Shown piece after piece: positions 7,365 to 17,500 of a stretch of 34,969 bases of DNA. Below the pieces are notes generated by a model, which was not told the origin of the DNA, made no database searches, and saw only the letters and a program-made list of their open reading frames with translations. This DNA comes from JAGBWK01 sp964462445. GTDB lineage: Bacteria > Bacteroidota > Bacteroidia > Bacteroidales > Muribaculaceae. The DNA lies in assembly GCA_964462445.1 (NCBI GenBank), contig CAYWXG010000026.1:1-34969 (forward strand), given 5' to 3'. Both the position numbers and the translations under genes were made by a program. How positions within the stretch are numbered: position 1 is the stretch's first letter; the number at the start of each line of letters is the position of its first letter.

Positions 7365-8595
7365 ACTCTTTTATCTTGCGATAAAGTGTTCGTTCCGATA
7401 TATTAAGTTCATTCGCCACTACTTTACGACGCCCTTGATTGCGCTCAAGCGAACGGCGTATAAGTTCTTTTTCTGTTTCCTCCAATGTCGTGACGGGGGC
7501 TGTCGCAGTAACATCTACAACATCGCGCCCGGCATCGTGCGCTACGCCTCGATTGAACAGAGAGTCATCAGCATCGATATATCTCACCATTGCGGAGCCT
7601 CGGTCGCGCTCTTTATCACCTCCAAGCGACAATCGTCCTCCGCCGGTCGAGATATTATCATTTTCAACCTTTCCTTTCAAATATTCAATCTCGCGCTGCA
7701 ATTTAAATATCATGCTAAACAGCATTTCTCGTTCACGATCGTAGGCTGCCCCCGATGATGCCTGCGATATTGCCGGCACATAGCTCGTAATGCTTTCCGG
7801 GAGATACGACAGCAACTCTTCCCGATTTATAGCGCACCCGGCATCAAACAGTGCAATCTGCTCTACGACATTCTTGAGCTGACGCACATTTCCGGGCCAA
7901 CGATAATGCAACAACGCATTGCGCGCATCATCATCAAACGTCACTTGCGGGGTGCGATAACGTTCTGCAAAATCTGCCGCAAATTTTCGTGTTAGCAACA
8001 ATATATCATTCCCTCTGTCGCGCAATGCCGGAACCATGATTTGCACCGTCGACAGACGGTAATACAAATCCTCTCGAAACTTACCCTCGGCCACTGCTCG
8101 CGACATATCTACATTCGTTGCTGCTACTACGCGAATATTAGTCTTCTGCACCTCCGACGAGCCCACTTTAATAAACTCTCCGCTCTCAAGCACACGAAGC
8201 AAGCGTGCCTGCGTCGTAAGAGGCAACTCTGCAACCTCGTCGAGGAATATTGTCCCCCCATTGGCCTCTTCAAAATAGCCTTTACGTGATGCTACTGCCC
8301 CCGTAAATGCTCCTTTCTCATGACCAAAGAGTTCCGAATCTATCGTACCCTCCGGTATCGCGCCACAGTTCACTGCAATATACTTACCATGCTTGCGTGC
8401 ACTGTTTAGATGTATGATTTGCGGAAAAAACTCTTTTCCCGTTCCACTTTCTCCGGTTACCAATACCGACAAATCTATCGGGGCCACACGCAACGCTCGC
8501 TCTACGGCATTATTGAGCGCCGACGCATTTCCCACTATACCGAGACGTTGCTTCATTGCAACTGCTTGGGGTGATATTACCGACTCGTTCGACAT
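7351..8595 (-). CDS. Sigma-54-interacting transcriptional activator, no receiver domain
   Basis: AAA+ bacterial enhancer-binding protein that would use ATP to open RpoN promoters. Visible are Walker A GESGTGKE (48-55), the sigma-54 contact loop GAFTGA (95-100), Walker B TIFLDE (115-120), arginine-finger region REDLYYRL (174-181), WPGNVRQLKN (about 233-242), and a C-terminal Fis-type helix-turn-helix (about 380-412, NISERTLYRKIKEYG). The intact GAFTGA suggests real sigma-54 partnership. The N-terminus is only about 17 residues before the AAA+ core, so no receiver, GAF or PAS input domain is present; control may be by expression or a partner protein. It lies between the acyltransferase (23 bp) and lptE (overlap). 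Its targets are unknown. Confidence 0.93.
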   Translation of the reverse strand: MSNESVISPQAVAMKQRLGIVGNASALNNAVERALRVAPIDLSVLVTGESGTGKEFFPQIIHLNSARKHGKYIAVNCGAIPEGTIDSELFGHEKGAFTGAVASRKGYFEEANGGTIFLDEVAELPLTTQARLLRVLESGEFIKVGSSEVQKTNIRVVAATNVDMSRAVAEGKFREDLYYRLSTVQIMVPALRDRGNDILLLTRKFAADFAERYRTPQVTFDDDARNALLHYRWPGNVRQLKNVVEQIALFDAGCAINREELLSYLPESITSYVPAISQASSGAAYDREREMLFSMIFKLQREIEYLKGKVENDNISTGGGRLSLGGDKERDRGSAMVRYIDADDSLFNRGVAHDAGRDVVDVTATAPVTTLEETEKELIRRSLERNQGRRKVVANELNISERTLYRKIKEYGLE

Positions 8596-8618
8596 CGTTG
8601 TTCCCTTCTTTTTAGAAG

Positions 8619-9557
8619 TTAGTTGTTATTTCTATTTTTCTTTTTCAATTGGCGACCCACTTCTCGCAACTTATAGGTCTCATTGCGCAAGTATTCGCCA
8701 AATTCCTTCTGTGAGCCCATATGCTTCTGTTGCTCTTCTACCGAGATTGGCTCTCCTATTGTCACGTGAAATTCTTTATGGCGTTTACGGAACACTTCTG
8801 CCGGGTGACGCAACGTGCGCAACTGCCAGAACGTAATCCCCAAAAAATTGAACCACCAACTCTGACTGCCATGGAAAAAGATTGGCACTACCGGAACCTT
8901 AAACTGTTCTATCAAGCGTATGATATTAGGCTGCCAATCGCGATCTTTCAATCGACCGCGCCAATTCACCTTTGCTACTGCTCCTGCCGGGAAAAAGCCC
9001 ACCGGCTCCCCGCTTCTCACTTGGCGAATTGCATCTTTTATTCCCTTCATCGACACGGCCTTCTTCTTCGGATTGTCAGAAGCTAAGGCATCTACTGCTA
9101 TAAAATTGGAACGCATTCCCGAGATGTGATTCAACACCATGTTGACCATCACTTTATATTTAGGTCGGCGAGAGGCCACTATATCTATCAATATAATGCC
9201 GTCGAGAGCGCCGAAATGATGATTGCTAACGGTCACAAATGCTCCTTCCGGCAACTTATCGAGCACTTCTGCATTGTCGATACGTAATTTTATATCAAGC
9301 TCTTCAAGCATGCCGCGAACAAATCCGGGGCCTCCTCCGGGATTATCGATATTATGCTCATGCAAATCATTCACCTTATCAATCGACAGGAATTTAAACA
9401 ATCGCTTGATAAACTTTGGGTGACGTCCCAACCATGGCGACATTTTTGCGACATCATCCTCTTCGAGCACTCTACGCTTTAGCGGTTCTTCTTTCTTCTC
9501 TTGTGGCTCTGCCAACGGCGTTTGCGCTATATTTTGATTTTTATCTTGCTCTTCCAT
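8619..9557 (-). CDS. Lysophospholipid (PlsC-like) acyltransferase family protein
   Basis: Transfers acyl chains in lipid synthesis, probably at the inner membrane; the exact acceptor is unknown. The PlsC signature HxxxxD is in SNHHFGALDG (H114-D119 from the chosen start), followed by FFPAGAVAKV in place of the FPEG block, and PVVPIFFHGSQSWWF. I chose the ATG at 9557 (312 residues) over one at 9581: the promoter -7 box at 9585-9592 puts the expected transcription start near 9578, leaving almost no leader for the longer form. It is the first gene of the run to secG. An ornithine-lipid or hemolysin-like acyltransferase is also possible. Confidence 0.85.
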   Translation of the reverse strand: MEEQDKNQNIAQTPLAEPQEKKEEPLKRRVLEEDDVAKMSPWLGRHPKFIKRLFKFLSIDKVNDLHEHNIDNPGGGPGFVRGMLEELDIKLRIDNAEVLDKLPEGAFVTVSNHHFGALDGIILIDIVASRRPKYKVMVNMVLNHISGMRSNFIAVDALASDNPKKKAVSMKGIKDAIRQVRSGEPVGFFPAGAVAKVNWRGRLKDRDWQPNIIRLIEQFKVPVVPIFFHGSQSWWFNFLGITFWQLRTLRHPAEVFRKRHKEFHVTIGEPISVEEQQKHMGSQKEFGEYLRNETYKLREVGRQLKKKNRNNN

Positions 9558-9584
9558 ATTATTGTTTATATAAAAACACACTCA

Positions 9585-9615
9585 CAAAGATACAAAGAAT
9601 ATTCAATCCCACAAA
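9585..9615 (-). promoter_or_regulatory. Bacteroidetes promoter of the envelope operon
   Basis: On the minus strand TTTG (plus 9612-9615), 19 nt, then TATCTTTG (plus 9585-9592): a full match to the -33/-7 consensus and spacing. It should drive the acyltransferase, sigma-54 activator, lptE, TPR-like gene and secG. Confidence 0.8.
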
Positions 9616-9696
9616 AAGAGCAGAAGCCTCATTGACCCCTGCCCTTCAAAATCATATCTGTTAAACAGCCTATTCCACTGTAATTTTCGCCCTCTA

Positions 9697-11880
9697 TTAT
9701 CGCAATCCCACCTTTTGAGAGATAGGAGCAAGATTAGGAGCGGTTACATTCAACATATAAACACCGGGAGCAACTGATGATGCATCAAGCATCACCTCTC
9801 CATATTCGCCTGCAGAATGTGCTACGGCAATACCTTGGAGATTGTACAACGTTGCTTCTACACGTGATGCGCCATCTACTATTACATTCCATGCACGGTC
9901 CCCCTCCGGAGTGATAACATAGCCCGTATTATCTATTATTATACCATCTACACCTCCATTTGCTTTAGTGCGTAGCACTTCTTTAATACCTGCCAAGGCA
10001 TCAAGTTTTCCGGCACCCCACTTCTTTATAACAAGAGGATCTGTTGATGTAGGAGCCACCGATGTAGCCTTAAATATTTCTATCACTCTGTCAGTTGTAA
10101 GCGTTGGATCTGCTTCAAGCCAAAGTGCTACCGTACCCGACACAAACGGGCATGCCATTGATGTCCCTTGACTTGCTCCCCAATAATTAGTTTGTCCGGT
10201 TGTCGGTACAACCTTTGCCGAGGTCTGACTATCGAGTGATGTTGTTCCCAAACTATTTGTATAGTAACGATTTAGAGATGAGACAATAGCTGCACCGGGT
10301 GCACAAACGTGGGGCAATGCCTCTCCTTGATAGGTCGAACCAAACGATGAAAAGTCGCTTATTTCTCCAACTACAGTTCCACTACCTGTATATGAGTACC
10401 CTCCGGCAAATGTTGGCCATGACGAACGCGATGTATATGAACCTACGGCAATAACTCCTTCCGTACATGCGAGACCACTGATTGTGCCATCGGTTGTGCC
10501 ATCGGTAAAGCCTACTATGCTATTTGAGGTAAATGAAGTATAGTAATTTCCAAAACCGTAAACGTAAACCTCTTGTCCGGCTTTCCCTTCTATCTGTATA
10601 GCAACGCTATTCTTGCTGGTACTGGGTTCAAAGTTACCTGATATTAATACGTGATAACGATTATTCTTAGCATTTACTTCCGACGACACAACGCAAGTGC
10701 CCGACATTGACGCACTAAAGGTATCGTCTGCGACTACGGCTTGACCGGCTTCTGTAACAGTGGCAAACGGGGTAAATTTACGAGTTAGCGACGCATAAAA
10801 GCCTATCGATACTGATACCGGCTCGTCGCTGTTTGTCCAAATATCTATTCCCGACGATGTCCCATCTGCTACTATTGTCTTCAATACAGTGTCATCTTCC
10901 GTGAATTTTTCACCAACAAACATCTTGCTCCCACCTTCATTGCCTGCAGCCATACAGATTATTGCTTCATCTGCCAACGCCGAAATACTTTGTTCGAGCG
11001 CCCCTGAGCCATCATGAGGACCATCATTCGAACCAAGCGACAAGTTTATTACAGCGGGCTGACCGGATGCTTGTGCATAATTAATTACATTTGAAATCCC
11101 TTTTAATATATTTGCATTGGTCAACGACCCTCCACACATCACCAAATTCGATCCCGTAGCAATTCCATAATACGGTATATTTCCCGTTGTCGTTTGCGGC
11201 AATCGTGATGTCGGACCGGGCATATAGGTATATTCTCCTTCACGATTATATGCCCCTGCCATGATTCCCGCTACGTGCGTACCATGTGTCTGATCTGATG
11301 CATCAGTGGTAAATCTTTTAATTGCTAACGCGGTTAATGCGCTGATATTTTTATTAAAGTCGTACGCTTCTTTCACTCTACATGTCCCTGTGGTATCAGT
11401 AAAATTGACATGATTAGGATCAATTCCAACATCCATAAGACCTGTAACTACACCTTTACCGGTATACGACACTACGCTGCCATCATAATCAAATCCGGCA
11501 TGAACATCATCTACCGTACTTGCAGGGCGCGCAAAATCCATTTTTACGTCGAAAGTTCTTCCGAACTCTACATAATCTACACAATCATTCTCGGCAAAAG
11601 CCTCAATTTGGTCGGCCGGGAGTGTTGCTACTACTACATTTTCTAATATTTCAGTTACATCTACTGCGCCATATTGATTCAATATTTCACTATCCCAACC
11701 GTCATTAAACGTAACTATTGCCTCTATCATTGTCGGCGCAGTCTCAGTACCTTTAATTTCTACTGCCGATTGCAGTTCGCGCAACATTGCTTTCCCCTGC
11801 AAATTTATCTTGTTTTGTCCGTAGAATGACAATGCCGACAGTGAAAGTACCGATAAAATTAGTAATCGTTTTGAATACAT
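9697..11880 (-). CDS. Secreted S8 subtilisin-like serine protease with T9SS tail
   Basis: Extracellular endopeptidase. A hydrophobic signal (about 1-20) precedes a prodomain-like region; the S8 catalytic triad is D150 (GLMDVGID), H199 (THGTHVAGI) and S574 (GTSMACPF), with oxyanion N314 in AAGNEGG. About 150 residues between N314 and the Ser (about 330-480) form an inserted beta-rich domain. The C-terminus (VEATLYNLQGIAV...GVYMLNV) fits a type IX sorting tail. At 727 residues it is typical for Bacteroidetes subtilases. It lies just downstream of the SusC-SusD-lipoprotein genes in the same direction but after a hairpin, with no clear promoter of its own, so it may be expressed by partial read-through. 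The family is certain; the substrate is unknown. Confidence 0.93.
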   Translation of the reverse strand: MYSKRLLILSVLSLSALSFYGQNKINLQGKAMLRELQSAVEIKGTETAPTMIEAIVTFNDGWDSEILNQYGAVDVTEILENVVVATLPADQIEAFAENDCVDYVEFGRTFDVKMDFARPASTVDDVHAGFDYDGSVVSYTGKGVVTGLMDVGIDPNHVNFTDTTGTCRVKEAYDFNKNISALTALAIKRFTTDASDQTHGTHVAGIMAGAYNREGEYTYMPGPTSRLPQTTTGNIPYYGIATGSNLVMCGGSLTNANILKGISNVINYAQASGQPAVINLSLGSNDGPHDGSGALEQSISALADEAIICMAAGNEGGSKMFVGEKFTEDDTVLKTIVADGTSSGIDIWTNSDEPVSVSIGFYASLTRKFTPFATVTEAGQAVVADDTFSASMSGTCVVSSEVNAKNNRYHVLISGNFEPSTSKNSVAIQIEGKAGQEVYVYGFGNYYTSFTSNSIVGFTDGTTDGTISGLACTEGVIAVGSYTSRSSWPTFAGGYSYTGSGTVVGEISDFSSFGSTYQGEALPHVCAPGAAIVSSLNRYYTNSLGTTSLDSQTSAKVVPTTGQTNYWGASQGTSMACPFVSGTVALWLEADPTLTTDRVIEIFKATSVAPTSTDPLVIKKWGAGKLDALAGIKEVLRTKANGGVDGIIIDNTGYVITPEGDRAWNVIVDGASRVEATLYNLQGIAVAHSAGEYGEVMLDASSVAPGVYMLNVTAPNLAPISQKVGLR

Positions 11881-11939
11881 TTTTGCATTAGTTTATTGGG
11901 GTTTGATTCCCATTTAACAATAGTTTTTTTTAAAAGAGA

Positions 11940-11974
11940 AAACAAGGGGGCATTAACAGTGGTTAATCCCCCCC
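11940..11974 (-). terminator. Terminator or attenuator after the SusCD lipoprotein gene
   Basis: GGGGG-C-ATTAAC (11946-11957) pairs with GTTAAT-C-CCCCC (11962-11973) around AGTG, with one C-C mismatch. The minus-strand transcript continues CTTGTTTTCTC. It lies between the lipoprotein gene and the subtilase and could set lower subtilase expression. Confidence 0.65.
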
Positions 11975-12000
11975 TGAAAGTATCTGAATTTATTCAATCA

Positions 12001-12912
12001 TTAACGATAGAATTCCATTGCTGAGTATTCATCCCAAAGCATCATACCTGCTGCGAATTTCACGAGAATACCACAGTTCCAATCCGGATCAACTACATAT
12101 GAACCTGATACCAAGTCGAAGTTGAACTTAAGTACGAAATCATAAGCTGCAGTTGTGTATGAATTGCCTGACAACGGGTAAAGCATGAATTTACCTATAC
12201 CATATTTAGCATGGGTAATTTGACCCAATTCCTGACCTGAAGGCATTGATACGAAGATTTCTTGAGTAACGCCATCGATGCTGAATGATGCTACTGTATT
12301 CATTCCGGCTTCGGGGAAGTCAACAAGAATCAAATCTTCACCATAACCTTCTTCGCCTTTGGCTACTGTTACAATTTCGAATTGAGCAGGAGTGGGACCA
12401 TAGCTTGTTGATTCGAGAACTCCTTCCCATACTCCGGCAAGACCTTCATAATATGTCGGGATTAGAGATTCATTATCAACAAGTGTTACTACACAATTTG
12501 TTTGCGCACCAACTTTTCCACCTTTTACGTCAACAATATTAACTTCAAAAGTGCGGTCGGGGTTCTCTTCACTATTGCTCTTGGGATAGAACTGGAATGA
12601 ACCGGTAGTTTCTCCTGCAGGAATAGTATAAGTATATGTAGTAAATACCATATTCTTATCTACCTCAGCGGGGTTTTCTCCGCAAGGCAATACCTCGATT
12701 GTTACTTCGATTGGACCGTTAGACTCTCCATTTACTACAAACGGAATATAGCTGAAGGAGGTAGAAGATACTTGATCCTCAGAGATACGAAGTTCTGTAT
12801 CCGTAAAGTCTACTGTCACATCGTTGTTGGTGTTGAAGTTGTTGTCATCATCTGAACAAGATGTTACTGCCAACACTCCAAGCGACAATAATGCAAAATA
12901 TTTAAATTTCAT
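12001..12912 (-). CDS. Surface lipoprotein with Calx-beta-like domain, SusCD partner
   Basis: Signal peptide with lipobox, lipidated Cys at residue 19 (VTSCSDDDNN); the acidic run after the Cys matches the export signal used for Bacteroidetes surface lipoproteins. Residues about 30-150 (ISEDQVSSTSFSYIPFVVNG through VVTLVDNES) look like a Calx-beta/immunoglobulin-like fold; the rest (about 150-303) is beta-rich and unrecognised. It occupies the place SusE/SusF hold in a starch locus, third after SusC and SusD with a 33-bp gap. It may bind or present ligand at the surface, but sequence alone does not say which ligand. Confidence 0.85.
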   Translation of the reverse strand: MKFKYFALLSLGVLAVTSCSDDDNNFNTNNDVTVDFTDTELRISEDQVSSTSFSYIPFVVNGESNGPIEVTIEVLPCGENPAEVDKNMVFTTYTYTIPAGETTGSFQFYPKSNSEENPDRTFEVNIVDVKGGKVGAQTNCVVTLVDNESLIPTYYEGLAGVWEGVLESTSYGPTPAQFEIVTVAKGEEGYGEDLILVDFPEAGMNTVASFSIDGVTQEIFVSMPSGQELGQITHAKYGIGKFMLYPLSGNSYTTAAYDFVLKFNFDLVSGSYVVDPDWNCGILVKFAAGMMLWDEYSAMEFYR

Positions 12913-12945
12913 AACTATATCGTATTATTCTTTAATATTGATGGA

Positions 12946-14523
12946 TTATTTACCATATCCGGGGTTTTGTTGACCTGCAAGATTAGGATTGATATCCATT
13001 TCTGCTTGAGGTATAGCCCATACGTAACGATAGTCTTCCTTGTCGTATGCAACATTCAATCCGTTGATTGAACGTGATGCTGCTACATAAGGATTGAGGT
13101 CATAAGGTTGGTTACGATCGAAACCTTGTTTCCAACGACGAAGGTCGCTCAAACGGAATCCTTCACCCATCAACTCTTTCGAGCGTTCGCTGCGAATAAA
13201 TGAGAGGAGTTCCGAGCCTGCCAAATTGATTTGAGGAGCTGCTGAAGGATCTATCATACGAGCTTTCACCAAATCGTTGATTGCATCGAGAGCAACAGTT
13301 TGTTCTCCAGCCAAAATTCCTGCTTCAGCAAGGATAAGATATTGCTCGCTCAAACGGAAGGGCTTCGGAGTGTTGTCATACATTGCTGTAGATGTATCAA
13401 GCGCAGTATTGCCGGGGTATTTTTGGAACACATAAGTTTGTGTTTGTCCACCCTCAACATTAAGAACGTAGGGAGCACCACCAAGGAACGCCACGAAGCG
13501 AATGTCGTTAACATAACCTTCTGCATCACTATACTCCACAAGGCTATATACTGACTCTTCAGTCGGGATATAGTCACATTGTGCCGCGTCAGTCCACCAA
13601 TAGTTGTAACCTTGGCAAGTTGAGAATGATTGCTGGTTGCTGATTTCGTTTGCGTCAACATAGGGCGCAAAGATAAGCTCATTAACATTCTCATCATACC
13701 ACATATCAAGATAGTCATTAACGGTTGCAAGTTGATAATTTGCGTTACCGATTACATATTGTGCTTTCTCCACTGCAGTTGCGTTATCACCAATCGACAA
13801 TGCCATACGAGCTTGGAGAGCGGCTACAGCATATGATGAAAGATAATTTGCACCTGCTACACATTGAGCATCGCTAACAGTTGCCTCATACTCTGAAAGA
13901 CCATCGAATGCATCTTTCAAATCCTGTTGGATAAATTCGATAGAAGCTTTGAGCGAAGAACGTCCGGGATAAGTTGAGGGGTCACCTGAAGGTTCATACT
14001 TTGTTACGATTTGCAATCCGAGTGATGATTCAGCATTAGCTACAGCATCATTGGTGTTGCAATAACGATCCAAGAGATAATAATATGCAAAACCACGTGT
14101 AAACTTAGCCTCTGCAACATATTTCTTCAATTCCGCAGCATCAACTTCTGTTGAGTTGGCAATAAGTTCTTCACACTTGGGAATCAAATAGTTGCATCGT
14201 GAAATTACTGAATAGCAAGATTGATAGAAACTTGCAAAGTCAGATGTTGATGATGAGAGGAAGCCATTGTGGATATTTCCACCGCGACCACCATTATTGG
14301 TCATACCAATGAATTGATCGAGCTGCAATTCGGTGGTGTACACCCATGCGCCAACCGACATGCTACGAAGGTTCGAATACACTACATTGTTTCGGAGATT
14401 CGTCGCATATTCAAAATTTAGCGGAGCGGTGTCATCAAGCACACCCTCTTGTACAGTCTCCATGTCGCATGACGACAACATTACTGCTGCACCCGCTATT
14501 ATCGACAAATATTTCTTTTTCAT
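12946..14523 (-). CDS. SusD/RagB family outer-membrane lipoprotein
   Basis: Surface-exposed ligand-capture lid that works on top of a SusC-type transporter. The lipobox MLSSC gives the lipidated Cys at residue 19 from the chosen start. Typical SusD features follow: helical TPR-like scaffold, AKFTRGFAYYYLLDRYC, and the C-terminal block RSERSKELMGEGFRLSDLRR then WAIPQAEMDINPNL. I favour the Met at 14523 (MKKKYLS) over one 9 bp upstream because it gives a normal signal peptide. At 525 residues it is standard. It is 17 bp after susC, an obligate pair. The ligand is not predictable from sequence. Confidence 0.94.
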   Translation of the reverse strand: MKKKYLSIIAGAAVMLSSCDMETVQEGVLDDTAPLNFEYATNLRNNVVYSNLRSMSVGAWVYTTELQLDQFIGMTNNGGRGGNIHNGFLSSSTSDFASFYQSCYSVISRCNYLIPKCEELIANSTEVDAAELKKYVAEAKFTRGFAYYYLLDRYCNTNDAVANAESSLGLQIVTKYEPSGDPSTYPGRSSLKASIEFIQQDLKDAFDGLSEYEATVSDAQCVAGANYLSSYAVAALQARMALSIGDNATAVEKAQYVIGNANYQLATVNDYLDMWYDENVNELIFAPYVDANEISNQQSFSTCQGYNYWWTDAAQCDYIPTEESVYSLVEYSDAEGYVNDIRFVAFLGGAPYVLNVEGGQTQTYVFQKYPGNTALDTSTAMYDNTPKPFRLSEQYLILAEAGILAGEQTVALDAINDLVKARMIDPSAAPQINLAGSELLSFIRSERSKELMGEGFRLSDLRRWKQGFDRNQPYDLNPYVAASRSINGLNVAYDKEDYRYVWAIPQAEMDINPNLAGQQNPGYGK

Positions 14524-14540
14524 AATAATCATCTCAAATT

Positions 14541-17500
14541 TTAGAATGAAACTTCTACACCAAATTCATATTGGCGGGTATTGGGGTATTGCAAACGAAC
14601 ACCATTGTTGATGTACTCGGGGTCAATACCGGTAAACTCGTCATTTACGAATGTCAAGAGGTTACGTCCGGTGAAACGGAATGTAACATCGCTCATGTCG
14701 AGGCTCTTAAGCCAATTCTTCGGAAGATTGTAGCTGACAGTGAGGTTCTTCATACGTAGGTATGATGAATTTTCAAGATAACGAGTGTCACCTTGGATTG
14801 ACTCGGTGATAGCAGGCATTTTGCCATCGGGGTTATCAGGAGTCCATGTGTCGAGCATCTTAACACTCTGGTTCATTTGAGTGAATGAGAGGTTTGATGC
14901 CAACTGTTGGTATGCCCAGTTGTAGATGTATTTATCAGCTGCCCATGCGAAATCAGCACGAAGTGCAAGACCTTTCCATCCTACATTGATACCGAAACCA
15001 CCGGTCCATGACGGACGCCATGCTTTGCCAAGGTTAACTGCATCGTCGGCATTGTATACTTTAGTAAGGTTGCCATTCTTGTCATACCACATACATTTAC
15101 CGTCGCGGCTATCTACACCTGCGTAACGTACTGTGTTGAGCTGGAAGGGGTTTTCTCCTACTACGTATACCAAACCGTAGTCATCCAAACGATATTCGTT
15201 CTGACCGTTGAAAAGCTCGATTACTTCGCTGTGGTTGTAGTTGAAGTTTGCTTTCACTCCTACGAACCAATCTTTGTCGCGGTAGATATCTGAACCGATT
15301 TCAAAGTCAATACCTGAGTTGCGGAGTGAACCAATGTTGGTGATATTAGATGACCAACCTGTTGTGTAGCTATAAGGTACATCGAGGATAAGGTCTTTTG
15401 TATCTTTGATATAGTAGTCAATTGTACCATAGAGGCGACGGTTGAACAAGCTATAGTTGATACCGGCACTGAATTGTTGGATTGTTTCCCATGTCAAATC
15501 AGGATTTGAGGCTGATGCAAGACCCATTGTCGGTTGACCGTTATAAGTCAAACCTGTGCCAAGTGAACCATGCCATTCGAAGTCACTAAGACCGGAGTAG
15601 TTACCTGCAGTACCGAAGTTAGCGCGTACTTGAAGTGCGTCAATCCATTTGTAGTCGCTGAGGAACGCTTCGTTCTTAGCATTCCACATCAAACCTAATG
15701 CATAGAATGTTGACCAACGGTTGTCGGGTGAGAACTTAGAACAACCGTCACGACGGATTGAACCGTTGAAATAGTAACGTTCGTCGAAGTTGTAGTCCAA
15801 ATTGAGGAAGTAAGAATTTACTACGTATTCGCTCATGCTGCGAGATACATTATCCATTGTTACTGTTGTACCATTGGTGATGAGCATAAGGTCGTTAGAA
15901 GGTTGACCTTCTGTGCTGACACCAAACGAGTTAGTACGGTTGATAATAGATTCTTGACCAAGAAGAGCTGTCACTTCATGCTGATCAGCAATCTTTGTGA
16001 TGTACTCGGCTGTGTTGGTGTAAGTGAAACGATAGAGACGACCGAATGATTCGCCGGCTTTACGTTCTGTATATTGTGAGAACGAAGTTACTCCACCCAT
16101 CGGAAGTTCATAATCTTCTACTGCGTTCCAACGGCTGCTGCTACGAGTGTCGTAAGCATAAACGTTTTGTTGAGCGCGGAGTACAAGACCCTTGATTGGA
16201 CGGATTTCTTCAAAAATTGAAGCGTTAACCGAGATCTGATTTGAGCTACCTGTGTTGAGTGATGCTACGAAGTTTGCGTTAGGTTGACCACCCAATGAGT
16301 ATTTGAGCCAGTTAGCTTTTTCGCCATAGTGAATTGCACCTTGATCATCGATTGAATAGAGATAGGGTGATTCATAAGGCAATGCATAGTACGCTTGGAA
16401 GATCGGACCGTTGGTATAGAAGTAACCGGCATATGATGCTACTGAGTTAGTTTCATATTTTTCGTATGCCATGTTACCGCTGAAACCTACACGCAACCAA
16501 GGTTTGATGTCGGCATTGAAGCTTGCACGAAGTGTTTCACGACGAAGACCTGATTTGGCAACAAGACCATCTTGTTCGTAGTGACCAAGCGACAAGTAAT
16601 AGTTAGATTTTTCGCTACCGCCACGCACTGCAGCTTCCATCGAGTAGGTAAGAGCATTTGATTTGATCATTTCATCTTGCCAATCGGTGTCAACACCGTA
16701 TTTCTCGATAAGATCGCGTTGCACGCCTTGAAGTGCGGGTGATCCGAAGTGTTTAGTCATTTCATCGCGGAAAGTCAAGTATTGTTGTGAGTTCATCATT
16801 TCAATACCACTTTCTACGGGTGCTGACCAACCCACTGATGCACGTACTGTAACTTTTGCGGTTTCGCCCAATTTACCTTTCTTAGAAGTGATAACGATTA
16901 CACCATTACCTGCACGTGAACCGTAGATTGCAGTTGATGCAGCATCTTTAAGCACTGTGATACTTTCGATGTCACTGGGGTTGAGCGATGTAAACACTGC
17001 TGAAGAAATAGGAGCACCATCAAGGATAAACAACGGGGTTACATCAAATTGCAATGAGCTATAACCACGGATGTTAATGTTAGAGGGAGCGGCTGCGGGC
17101 TCACCTGTGTTTGAGAAGATACCAAGACCGGGAACAGCACCTTGAAGTGCATCAACGAATGTCGCTGCCGGAGTATTTTCGATTTGTGCAGAGTTTACTA
17201 CTGCTGCAGCGCCCACAAACGAGCCAAGTTTCTTTGCTGTACCGTAACCGGTTACAACAACCTCATCAAGTGAATTTTCATTAGGCTTAAGTTGGATAAC
17301 CATACCATCAGCAGCAGGAACGCTCTGAACAATAAAGCCCAGGTATGAAACCTTAAGAATAGTTCCGGGAGCTACTCGTAAAGAAAATTGACCGTCGAGG
17401 TCAGTAGCTGCTCCTTGTCCATTCTCTGCAACGACTGATGCGCCAATTAGAGGCTCGCCGTCACTTGCTGAAACAACAGTACCCTTGATTACACCGCTTT

